Source: Lachnotalea sp. AF33-28
Lineage (GTDB): Bacteria > Bacillota > Clostridia > Lachnospirales > Lachnospiraceae
Direction: 5' to 3'
Length of the DNA stretch: 51,208 nt
Assembly: GCF_003477885.1 (NCBI RefSeq)
Contig: NZ_QUEE01000017.1
Coordinates: forward strand, 1-51,208
Each line of letters begins with the position of its first letter. The stretch's first letter is position 1. The translations under genes and the position numbers were made by a program. The notes beneath the pieces were generated by a model, which saw only the letters and a program-made list of their open reading frames with translations, did not search any database and was not told the DNA's origin. This document shows, piece by piece, positions 32,252 to 39,776 of the stretch.

Positions 32252-33205
32252 ATGTATCAGGCAGAACGGAAGTTAGCTTATTTGGAATACACCACAGAAG
32301 ACAAAACAAACGCTAAGAATACATTTGCCGCCACGGAGAAGTTTGAGAGAGACGCAGGCAAGGATCTGTGCGAGATGTCGACGGAGGAGCTGGTTGGGAT
32401 CCTTCTGTCCTTTAAGGCCAAGACCACGATCCGGCAGAAACGCACCATAATCACTAATTACATCAACTGGTGCAGAGCGCTGGGCTACTGTAAGGTGAAC
32501 TGGCTGGATTATAAACTGTATCCGAATGAGAAGATATTCGCCGCGATTGACGAATCCCAGGAAAGATATTATCTGACGCCGGAGAAGTATGAGGAGTATT
32601 ATCAGAAGATTCTGGCCGCCAATGACGGGGTATATAATGCATCCATATTTGTGGCTCTTTATGAGGGGATTGCCGGCAATTACTACATTAATCTGACGCA
32701 TCTTACGACTGCCGACATCGATCCAAAGACGCGGACAGTCCGCCTCTATGAGGGCAACACCCGCACGGTCAGCGAAAGGCTGATAAAGCTGCTGCTGGAG
32801 ACATCCCAGATCCGCACGCTTCAGAACAAGAGCCAGCCTTCCCATCTGACGGAATCGCTGTATCCGGACAGCGTCTGGTATTCCACCAAGGCGATGGCTC
32901 CGGAGTCCATGTGGCGCCGGTTCCGCGACCGTTTGAAGATGATGAAGGAAATCGTGGGGGACGACCGGCTGACCGCTTCCACCGTGACCAGTTCCGGGTT
33001 TTTTAATTATGTCTGTTCCTCTGCGGTAAGAGACGGGCTGGATATCAAGGCGGATCTGCTGGACACATCCACCAAGGTGGATAAACGCGTGGCCGGCAGG
33101 GTGCCTTCCGAATATAAATATAAAAAATACATCGAAGAATTCGGCTCCAATATGAGCTTTGCTTATTTTAAATATTCATTCAGTGCATTCGCAAAATATC
33201 TGTAA
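32252..33205 (+). CDS. Tyrosine-recombinase-fold regulator lacking catalytic residues (MrpR/YopR-like)
   Basis: A 317-residue protein from ATG 32252 after ATGGAGGAAAT (a GTG at 32237 precedes the ribosome site). Residues ~1-85 form a core-binding domain (TEELVGILLSFKAKTTIRQK, then TIITNYINWCRALGY). The catalytic-like domain keeps the fold (FVALYEGIAGNYYINLTHLT, ADIDPKTRTVRLYEGNTRTV) but the first Arg (usual TGLR) is absent, the HxxR box is replaced by VTSSGFFNYVCSSAV, and no C-terminal Tyr nucleophile follows. SPbeta MrpR/YopR is a repressor of the same length and dead-recombinase fold. With operator-like sites at its own promoter and the polymerase promoter, a repressor role is the natural inference. 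Confidence 0.72.
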   Translation: MYQAERKLAYLEYTTEDKTNAKNTFAATEKFERDAGKDLCEMSTEELVGILLSFKAKTTIRQKRTIITNYINWCRALGYCKVNWLDYKLYPNEKIFAAIDESQERYYLTPEKYEEYYQKILAANDGVYNASIFVALYEGIAGNYYINLTHLTTADIDPKTRTVRLYEGNTRTVSERLIKLLLETSQIRTLQNKSQPSHLTESLYPDSVWYSTKAMAPESMWRRFRDRLKMMKEIVGDDRLTASTVTSSGFFNYVCSSAVRDGLDIKADLLDTSTKVDKRVAGRVPSEYKYKKYIEEFGSNMSFAYFKYSFSAFAKYL

Positions 33206-33246
33206 CGGCGGTTACTGCTTCCGATTGCGGAGAATACAGCGGGTAA

Positions 33247-33307
33247 ACAGCGGAGGACTTAATGCGGGATAAGGTATATTCGCTTAAGTTTGCCGCTGTA
33301 TTTTTAT
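33247..33307 (+). terminator. Terminator of the regulator gene
   Basis: ACAGCGG...CCGCTGT with an inner ACTTAA/TTAAGT stem, then ATTTTTAT on the plus strand, 40 bases after the regulator stop. Confidence 0.7.
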
Positions 33308-33316
33308 CCGACAATA

Positions 33317-33337
33317 TAGTCAAAATACAATTAAAAT
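33317..33337 (+). promoter_or_regulatory. Operator-like site e (beyond the regulator gene)
   Basis: Plus strand TAGTCAAAATACAATTAAAAT, the fifth copy of the 21-bp motif, in the opposite orientation to the others and 28 bp upstream of a sigma70-like promoter. It may mark the right end of the element or control the next gene. Confidence 0.55.
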
Positions 33338-33365
33338 AAAAACAGAACAAATGTTTGAAAAATGG

Positions 33366-33394
33366 TTGACCTTTCCATTTGATAGTAGTAAAAT
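33366..33394 (+). promoter_or_regulatory. Sigma70-like promoter upstream of the 92-residue gene
   Basis: Plus strand TTGACC (33366-33371), 17 bp, TAAAAT (33389-33394). The 400-bp gap 33206-33605 holds the regulator terminator, operator e, this promoter and an ~200-base leader with weak short frames; no other gene is supported. Confidence 0.55.
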
Positions 33395-33605
33395 ATACTT
33401 AGCTCTTCGGATGGCGAACGGGATTTTTTTCATCGGTGATGAAGGAAGCTGAATGCAAAGAAAGCAGGAGAGGAGGTCATGCGGCGCATCGCTGTAAGGC
33501 GGCAGTGCGGTCCGGCAGTTTTGGACAGGCATAAACGCTTTAGGTGCCGCGGCAGGATTTACAGCACAGAATCGGGGGGAACATGGATATCATGGAGGTT
33601 ATGGA

Positions 33606-33884
33606 ATGAGAGTGATCAGCAGGGAATATTTCAGGCAAATGCTTAAATGCGGAAAACCGTGTCCGTTCTACTGTGAGGTGAATCTGGAAAATGGTGAGAT
33701 AGAGGAGAAGGAAATCAGTTCGGTGGAGCATGCGCTGGCACACTCCTGCCGCATAGAGGCGGATGAGGAGCATGTAAACCGGTATTTTATGGTGGATATC
33801 CATTATCATGAGGATGCGGCCAGAGCCTCGGCGGAGCGCATGGCCAGAGTTTTTTTCTATTATCTGCATGCGCCCGCACAGTGA
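33606..33884 (+). CDS. Small hypothetical protein
   Basis: A 92-residue protein from ATG 33606, with GGAGG seven bases upstream. It contains CGKPCPFYCEVNLENGEIEE, several His/Cys (HALAHSCRIEADEEHVNRYF, DIHYHEDAARASAERM) and is acidic. I recognise no family. An eight-codon frame (33583-33609) overlaps its start as ATGA, suggesting translational coupling. It converges with folT, whose stop lies three bases away. Confidence 0.65.
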   Translation: MRVISREYFRQMLKCGKPCPFYCEVNLENGEIEEKEISSVEHALAHSCRIEADEEHVNRYFMVDIHYHEDAARASAERMARVFFYYLHAPAQ

Positions 33885-33886
33885 GG

Positions 33887-34474
33887 CTATTTATCCGCGG
33901 TTTTCACACCGGCGCGTGTTTCAAAACGCCGAATGGTTTTAAACAGTCCCGCATTCTCAAAGAATCTGGCCAGCGTATAGAAAAGAAGGGAGTCGATGGG
34001 CCACATGATTATATTCTTCAGGGCCCGCATGGGCAGGAGCACCATAAATGCTTTTCCGTACAGCATGGACAGCCAGAGCGTGTTCAGCAGGATGTTGCAG
34101 ATTACGACAACGGTGAGTTTGGCGGCGGCGACCCGCACAAGCCGGATCGGCCGTTTGTAAAGCAGCATTCCGTACAGGATGCCGCCTAAGATGGCGTTGA
34201 CGGTGAAGCCGGGGAAGAAAGCGCCGGTGGGTTTGATGATGTATTTCAGCAGATCGATGAATCCGCCGAAACATCCCCCGACCACAGGCCCGAACAGGTA
34301 ATACACAAATTCATTGGAGATACTGGAAAATCCGATTTTGATGTAGTCGCCGATCTGAATGGTGAAATATCCCAGCGCTACGGAGATGGCGGCAAACATG
34401 GCAGCCACGGTGATTGTTCTGATATTCTTTACTTCACGGTAAGAATCGGCGAACAAAGTTGCTAATCTTTTCAT
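33887..34474 (-). CDS. folT: Folate-family ECF transporter S component
   Basis: A 195-residue membrane protein from ATG 34474 (AAAGGAGGTAATTTTTTT upstream). About six membrane segments are visible (ITVAAMFAAISVALGYFTI, then LLNTLWLSMLYG). The FolT signature KIGFSSISNEFVYYLFGPVV, GCFGGFIDLLKYIIKPTGAF and FPGFTVNAILGGILYGML is clear. It binds folate and works with the shared EcfA/A'/T module, encoded elsewhere. A THF riboswitch in its leader confirms the substrate class. It stands alone between the tail element and DUF5685. Confidence 0.92.
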   Translation of the reverse strand: MKRLATLFADSYREVKNIRTITVAAMFAAISVALGYFTIQIGDYIKIGFSSISNEFVYYLFGPVVGGCFGGFIDLLKYIIKPTGAFFPGFTVNAILGGILYGMLLYKRPIRLVRVAAAKLTVVVICNILLNTLWLSMLYGKAFMVLLPMRALKNIIMWPIDSLLFYTLARFFENAGLFKTIRRFETRAGVKTADK

Positions 34475-34561
34475 AAAAAAATTACCTCCTTTGCAGACCT
34501 CTTACTACAATAGGAGATAATTACAGCATAGGAAAAGCCTATGCGCTTTTATCTTCGGATT

Positions 34562-34660
34562 GCAGCGGGATGCGAAATGTGTACCGCAAGGCTTCCGCCT
34601 TTTCGTCCGATTGACAACTCCCTGTTCAGCCGGCACTTAACGCACACAAATCTACTCTGC
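34562..34660 (-). ncRNA. THF riboswitch
   Basis: The minus strand carries the conserved THF aptamer: GCAGAGTAGA, GCGTTAAGTGCCGGC, TGAACAGGGAGTTG, CGGACGAAAAGGCGGAAGCC, TTGCGGTACA and CGCATCCCGCTGC in the right order and spacing. It lies in the 441-bp gap 34475-34915 upstream of folT. A small hairpin (GCATAGG/CCTATGC) sits between it and the ribosome site, probably the expression platform. Binding of tetrahydrofolate should lower folT expression. Confidence 0.93.
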
Positions 34661-34745
34661 GAATGATATTTAATTGTTGTAAAAGAAACAGCCGGGGCGG
34701 CGCCTGCGGTGGGACGTCACGCCTCATTTATTTCTTACGACAGTG

Positions 34746-34773
34746 AGTATAGCACACTTTTTAGAAATTGCAA
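34746..34773 (-). promoter_or_regulatory. Sigma70 promoter of the folT leader
   Basis: Minus strand TTGCAA (34768-34773), a 16-bp spacer and TATACT (34746-34751), about 85 bases before the riboswitch aptamer. Confidence 0.6.
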
Positions 34774-34915
34774 CCCTTTTTTCATAGAGGCAGAGCCCGG
34801 ATTTACGAAAAAAATGGAATTCTATCCGTATTTCTTAATAAATTTCTCATAAAAACTACACAAATATTTTGTATTATGATAGAATGTCGGAAGACATTGG
34901 AAAGGAGCATCCCAT

Positions 34916-35758
34916 ATGTTCGGATACGTCATCGCAAACAGACCGGAGATGAAGATCAAGGATTTCGATACATATCGCGGTTTTTACTGCGGGTTATGCA
35001 AAGAACTGAAGAAGCGCTACGGCCGTGCCGGACAGATGACCCTGTCCTATGACATGACTTTTCTGGTGCTGCTTTTAACCGGGCTGTACGAACCGGATAC
35101 GCTTAAGGAATACCGGCGGTGTATGCTGCATCCCTGCAGCAAGCATCTCTGCATCCATAACGAATACACGGTTTATGCTGCGGATATGAATATAGTGTTT
35201 GGCTATTACAAGATGATGGATGACTGGCAGGACGAGCGCCGCTTAAACCGCCGGATGATGGCGGCACTGCTGAAACGCAGGTGCAGGCGGGTAACCGCCG
35301 CTTATCCGTACAAGGCTGAAAAGATTCTGGATGCCCTTAAGGGCATACGGGACTGTGAAGAGCGCGGGGAAGAGAACATGGATAAGGCGGCCGGATATTT
35401 TGGAGATATCCTGGCAGAATTATTCGTATACAGGCAGGATGAGTGGGAAGAACCGCTAAGAAAGATGGGATATTTTCTCGGCAAATTCATCTACTTAATG
35501 GATGCCTATGAAGATCTGGAAAAGGACGCGGAAAGCGGCGGATACAATCCGTTCCTCCCCTTATATGGCAGCGAAGGCTGCGAGGAAACCTGCCGGGGGA
35601 TCTTGACAGCCATGATGGCGGAGAGCGCCAGGGCGTTTGAACGGCTGCCGATACTGGAATGTGCGGATGTGCTGCGCAATATTCTGTATTCCGGAGTTTG
35701 GACGCGTTATGAGATGGTGGCCGCAAAGCGACGGCAGCAGGAAGAAAAAACGCCCTAA
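34916..35758 (+). CDS. DUF5685 family protein
   Basis: A 280-residue cytoplasmic protein from ATG 34916 (GAAAGGAGCATCCCAT upstream). The N-terminus MFGYVIANRPEMKIKDFDTY, FYCGLCKELKKRYGR and CMLHPCSKHLC shows conserved cysteines likely to bind a metal; the rest is helical (AAGYFGDILAELFVYRQDEW, FIYLMDAYEDLEKDAESGGY). The helical part with its Asp-rich patch recalls isoprenoid-synthase-like helical folds, but no activity is established. It is followed 123 bp later by a DnaJ-domain gene; this pair is common in Lachnospiraceae. Function unknown. Confidence 0.75.
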   Translation: MFGYVIANRPEMKIKDFDTYRGFYCGLCKELKKRYGRAGQMTLSYDMTFLVLLLTGLYEPDTLKEYRRCMLHPCSKHLCIHNEYTVYAADMNIVFGYYKMMDDWQDERRLNRRMMAALLKRRCRRVTAAYPYKAEKILDALKGIRDCEERGEENMDKAAGYFGDILAELFVYRQDEWEEPLRKMGYFLGKFIYLMDAYEDLEKDAESGGYNPFLPLYGSEGCEETCRGILTAMMAESARAFERLPILECADVLRNILYSGVWTRYEMVAAKRRQQEEKTP

Positions 35759-35881
35759 GATATACGAAGTTCGTCGGCTGGCGGCCGGTGCCGGTACAAC
35801 GGCACTCACGGCTGCACCGGGTCAGCATCCTGACGGCCGGTGACAGGAGATAAGATACAGCAGAAAGAAAGGAAAAATTCT

Positions 35882-36562
35882 ATGATTTCGGACCCCTATA
35901 AAACCCTTGGAGTGTCCAGGGACGCTTCTGACGATGAGATTAAGAAGGCCTATCGGAAGTTAAGCCGCATGTACCATCCGGATGCCAATATCAACAATCC
36001 CAACAAAGATGCGATAGAAGAAAAATTTAAAGAGGTACAGCAGGCCTACGATCAAATCATGAAGGAGCGTCAGTACGGCACCGGCGGCCAGGACAGCTAC
36101 GGTGAGTACGGAGGGTTCGGCGGATTCGGAGGTTTTGGCGGGTTCGGAGGCGCGCGGGGAGCGGGCGGCGGTCAGGGTCATGATGAGTATACGGTCCATA
36201 TGCAGGCCGCCGCCAACTATATCCAGAGCGGCCATTACCAGGAAGCAGTCAACGTGCTTTCCGGCATATCGGACAGGACCGCACAGTGGTATTATTACAG
36301 CGCCATCGCTAATTCCGGCCTGGGTAATCAGGCCAATGCCCTGACGCATGCCAGACAGGCCGCTTCCATGGAGCCGGGCAATGCCCAGTATCAGAATCTG
36401 GTCCGTCAGCTGGAGTCCGGCGGACAGTGGTATGGCAGCATGGGAAGTCCCTTCGGAGGCATGCCGTCCATGAGCGGCAATTCCTACTGCACAAGGCTCT
36501 GCATTGCCTGGACAGTCTGCAGCTGCTGTTTTGGCGGGCGGGGAATGTATTTCTGTATATGA
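35882..36562 (+). CDS. DnaJ-domain protein with TPR-like C-terminal region
   Basis: A 226-residue protein from ATG 35882 (AGAAAGGAAAAATTCT upstream); the frame open from 35840 lacks a ribosome site. Residues 1-68 are a J domain with the HPD motif (YKTLGVSRDASDDEIKKAYR, MYHPDAN). A Gly/Phe-rich linker (GGFGGFGGFGGFGGARG) leads to two TPR-like helical hairpins (ANYIQSGHYQEAVNVLSGIS, ANALTHARQAASMEPGNAQY) and a Cys-rich end (CIAWTVCSCCFGGRGMYFCI). It should stimulate an Hsp70 partner. No full DnaJ zinc domain is present. Confidence 0.88.
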   Translation: MISDPYKTLGVSRDASDDEIKKAYRKLSRMYHPDANINNPNKDAIEEKFKEVQQAYDQIMKERQYGTGGQDSYGEYGGFGGFGGFGGFGGARGAGGGQGHDEYTVHMQAAANYIQSGHYQEAVNVLSGISDRTAQWYYYSAIANSGLGNQANALTHARQAASMEPGNAQYQNLVRQLESGGQWYGSMGSPFGGMPSMSGNSYCTRLCIAWTVCSCCFGGRGMYFCI

Positions 36563-36675
36563 TGAAGACCGGCCGGCATCTGGGGAGGATGGCAGCCAAT
36601 GTGTAAACCGCGGCACAATACGGTCATAGCTTCAGCTCTGTCGAAGGATAGAGCTGTTTGTATGGGGAAAATTTC

Positions 36676-38364
36676 ATGAAAAAACTTACCGCACTGCTTA
36701 ATCCCAAATCAGTTACCTTTCGTCTCTTTCTGTGGATATTTGCCCTGTGGCTTCCGTTTTCTGTTGTAGTGATAGGAAGCCTCTGGGTGATCAGCATGAA
36801 ACAGCTGGATAATACGATCCGCAATCAAAAGGAAAATATCTCCTATTTCTCAGCTATTGTCAATGATGATCTGGACCGGGTAACACGTCTGCTCTATACC
36901 CTGTGCGGAGATGCAGATGTACAGAACTTTGTGAATCAAAGGGATGACACCTTTGATTATCAGGATTATCTGGCTTATTACGATGCCTATTCCAAGCTGA
37001 AGGATTACCGTCAGACCAGCATGTACATCGATGATATCTTCATACTTCTGCCCGGCACAGAGGAGCTTCTTACGGCGAATTACAGCATCATCTCGATGGA
37101 TGATACGTATCAGAGGATGATCGACAGCTATCTGGAAAGCAAAAAGTCTTTCTTTAACAACAGGGATGAGATGGTTTATCTCCTGCAGGGAGCAAACGGA
37201 ATTATGTGCGGTATCACTGTTTCCGTCCGGCATATCAAAAACACACTGCGTTCATATAGCGATAACAGCTATGATTTCTATCTGGTGGATTCAGAGAGCG
37301 GTGAGATGCTGGGAGAGGGCAGCGCAAGTGAGCTGGGCAAACAGATTTTTCAGCGCATGAGCGGGAAAAGTGAGCTTCCGGAGGAGACTGAGATCGAAGG
37401 CCGGACGTATCTGCTGGAAAGAGTGCGTACACCTAACAATCATTTTGACATCATACTCTATTCAGAGAAGGATGATATTTATAGAGATGTCTATTACATC
37501 CAGCGGGTCTGGATATTTTTGACTGTGATGGCGTTGCTGCTGCCGCTTGTGATCGCCTGGCTGCTGCGGCGCATGCTCTCCAGGCCCATGAATAAGCTGG
37601 TCACGGCCATGCAGAAGGTGGAGCAGGAAGTTTACAATTATAAGCTCCCGGAGGATGAGTCGCAGGAATTTAACTATGTATTCTGCCAGTATAATTCCAT
37701 GGCGGCCAAGGTGGAGAACCTGATTCAGGAAGTGTATGAGAAACAGCTCCAGGTAGAACAGGCCAAGCTTAAGCAGCTGCAGGCCCAGATCAATCCGCAT
37801 TTTCTGTTCAACAGTTTTTATATGGGATACCGCATGGCCAAATCCGGCGATTCAGAGAAAGTGGCGCAGCTCTGCCTGTATCTGGGGGATTATTTCAAGG
37901 TTCTCACCTATGTGTCCAACGATTACATATCTCTGCAGGAGGAGATGAAGTTTACAGAGACCTATCTGCTGCTGAATCAGATGAGGTTTGAGGAAAAGCT
38001 TTTTTATGAGATCGATCAGGAGGAGGGCCTCAACCAGGAGATGATCCCGCCTCTGCTTCTGCAGCCGATCATCGAGAATTCCATCCGCCACGGCGTGGAG
38101 AAAACCAGCAGAGCCTGCCGGATACAGATCACGGTGGTAAAAAAGGAAGAACAGCTCGGTTTTCTGGTTGAGGATGACTGCCGTGCGATCACGCCGGAAC
38201 AAATGGAAAGGCTCAAAATGACATTGGATAATCCGGTCTGCCCTAACCAAAGTTTCGGGCTATGGAATATCCAGCAGAGGCTAAAGGCGATCCATCCCCA
38301 GTCCGGCGGGCTGCAGCTGCGGATCACAGATGACGGATGTTTCCAGGTCGGTTTTTTGATATAA
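36676..38364 (+). CDS. YesM-like sensor histidine kinase
   Basis: A 562-residue protein. The start ATG 36676 has only a weak GGGG upstream; a TTG at 36658 is the alternative. Two membrane segments (FLWIFALWLPFSVVVIGSLW near the start, and IFLTVMALLLPLVIAWLL at ~285) enclose an extracellular sensor domain. Then come a HAMP-like linker, the phosphoacceptor motif QAQINPHFLFNSFY (~380) and an ATPase domain (LLLQPIIENSIRHGVE, FGLWNIQQRLKAI). The usual DNG motif is degenerate (VEDDCRA). It pairs with the AraC-type regulator 22 bp downstream, and probably senses an extracellular sugar. Confidence 0.9.
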   Translation: MKKLTALLNPKSVTFRLFLWIFALWLPFSVVVIGSLWVISMKQLDNTIRNQKENISYFSAIVNDDLDRVTRLLYTLCGDADVQNFVNQRDDTFDYQDYLAYYDAYSKLKDYRQTSMYIDDIFILLPGTEELLTANYSIISMDDTYQRMIDSYLESKKSFFNNRDEMVYLLQGANGIMCGITVSVRHIKNTLRSYSDNSYDFYLVDSESGEMLGEGSASELGKQIFQRMSGKSELPEETEIEGRTYLLERVRTPNNHFDIILYSEKDDIYRDVYYIQRVWIFLTVMALLLPLVIAWLLRRMLSRPMNKLVTAMQKVEQEVYNYKLPEDESQEFNYVFCQYNSMAAKVENLIQEVYEKQLQVEQAKLKQLQAQINPHFLFNSFYMGYRMAKSGDSEKVAQLCLYLGDYFKVLTYVSNDYISLQEEMKFTETYLLLNQMRFEEKLFYEIDQEEGLNQEMIPPLLLQPIIENSIRHGVEKTSRACRIQITVVKKEEQLGFLVEDDCRAITPEQMERLKMTLDNPVCPNQSFGLWNIQQRLKAIHPQSGGLQLRITDDGCFQVGFLI

Positions 38365-38386
38365 ACGATTATGCGGGGGATATGAT

Positions 38387-39640
38387 ATGTACAGCATATT
38401 AATTGTGGATGATGAATCCATTATATTAGAAGGGCTGTCTGAGGTGATACTGGCTTCGGATCTGCCATTTAAAGAGGTGAAGACCGCCGGTTCCGCAAAG
38501 TCTGCGTTAGAGCTGTTCTCGAAAACTCCTTTTGACATCATCTTATCGGATATCAGCATGCCGGAGATGGACGGCCTTTCTATGGTAGAAGAAACGCGGA
38601 AGATATGGCCGGGTACCAGCGTAATTTTTTTGACCGGATATCAGGACTTTGAATATGCCCGCAGGGCCATTAAGCTGGGAAGCGTGGACTATCTGTTAAA
38701 GCCGATTATGGACGAACAGCTGATCAGCGTGCTTAGGGGATTGGTGGACCGGCTGGATACGGAATGGTTTAACCGCTTTCATGCCGGAGGGAACCGCTGG
38801 GAAATGGACTGCACCGGCCTGGAGCGCCTGAACAGTTATTTTTATGATCTTCTGGCCGGTGATGCATCTTTTTGCAGGCAGGACAGCTTAAGCCGGGCGG
38901 AAATCCCTTTGAATGCGGATCTGAAGGTACGCATGCTGGTGATCCGCTATGGCGGAAGAGTAGGGGAGAAGATTGAGAACAGAACTCATCTTTGGCTGAT
39001 GAATATACTTCAGAAGGTAGTTTATGGTATGGGGTGGATTACCGGATTTCAGTATGAGACAAACTGTTCCGTTTTTCTGCTTCAGCCGGAGGCTAATCGA
39101 GAGATCGACACTGTGTCTCTGTTAAAGGAAGTGGAAGAGATGCAGAGTTATTTTTATGAGCAGCTGGACATGTCTATGTCCATATGCCTGACAGAATCCT
39201 TTGCATTGCCGGACTTAAAAAGTGTACTGGAACATGTGCTTTCCCACCGCGAGATCAAAAATGCTGACGGAACGCTGTTTCTCTGTCAGGTGGATGAGAA
39301 TCCGGACACGCAGGAGGAGAACGGCAATTATATCGTGCAGAGAGTGGAGCGCTATATCCGGGAAAATCCGGGAGAGGATCTGTCGCTTGGAGCCCTGTCA
39401 TCCAGATTCCGCATCAATCCGTCATACTTGTCGAGGATCTTTCACCAGACGCTGGGGGTGCAGCTGTCCGCATTTATCACTGAGGTGAGAATCGAAGAAT
39501 CCAAGCGCCTGCTTAGGGAAACGGATGACAGGATCTATGAGATCTCACATAAAGTGGGTTTTGAGACCCCTGGCTATTTTACGAAGGTTTTTAACCGTAT
39601 GGTGAAAATGTCGCCAAAGGAATACCGTACAAACATATAA
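38387..39640 (+). CDS. YesN-like response regulator, REC + AraC-type HTH
   Basis: A 417-residue protein from ATG 38387. Residues 1-120 are a receiver domain with acidic pocket D8 D9 and phosphorylation site D55 (FDIILSDISMPEMDG). A middle linker of ~190 residues leads to the AraC DNA-binding domain (~310-417: LSLGALSSRFRINPSYLSRI, then YEISHKVGFETPGYFTKVFN, KMSPKEYR). It is cognate to the upstream YesM-like kinase and probably activates the solute-binding-protein promoter 39640-39777. Confidence 0.93.
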   Translation: MYSILIVDDESIILEGLSEVILASDLPFKEVKTAGSAKSALELFSKTPFDIILSDISMPEMDGLSMVEETRKIWPGTSVIFLTGYQDFEYARRAIKLGSVDYLLKPIMDEQLISVLRGLVDRLDTEWFNRFHAGGNRWEMDCTGLERLNSYFYDLLAGDASFCRQDSLSRAEIPLNADLKVRMLVIRYGGRVGEKIENRTHLWLMNILQKVVYGMGWITGFQYETNCSVFLLQPEANREIDTVSLLKEVEEMQSYFYEQLDMSMSICLTESFALPDLKSVLEHVLSHREIKNADGTLFLCQVDENPDTQEENGNYIVQRVERYIRENPGEDLSLGALSSRFRINPSYLSRIFHQTLGVQLSAFITEVRIEESKRLLRETDDRIYEISHKVGFETPGYFTKVFNRMVKMSPKEYRTNI

Positions 39641-39674
39641 GTCAAGATAGTTCCACAAAGTAAAAACCTTTCTA

Positions 39675-39703
39675 TTTTCCCTTTTTAGCCGCTATGGTAG
39701 AAT
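39675..39703 (+). promoter_or_regulatory. Probable activator-dependent promoter of the sugar-uptake genes
   Basis: An extended -10 (TGG-TAGAAT, 39698-39703) lacks a good -35 (TTTTCC, 39675-39680), which fits a promoter needing the YesN-like activator. It lies about 75 bases before the lipoprotein start. Confidence 0.4.
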
Positions 39704-39776
39704 TTTGTTATCGGTAAGGAACACATACATGGCCATGGTGAATGTTCACTGAAACGAAACAAATGGAGGAAGTTCT

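Noticed and set aside
32252..33205. Functional integrase that would mark an attachment site
   Set aside because: Catalytic Arg, HxxR and Tyr are missing, and no tRNA gene or flanking direct repeat was found nearby.
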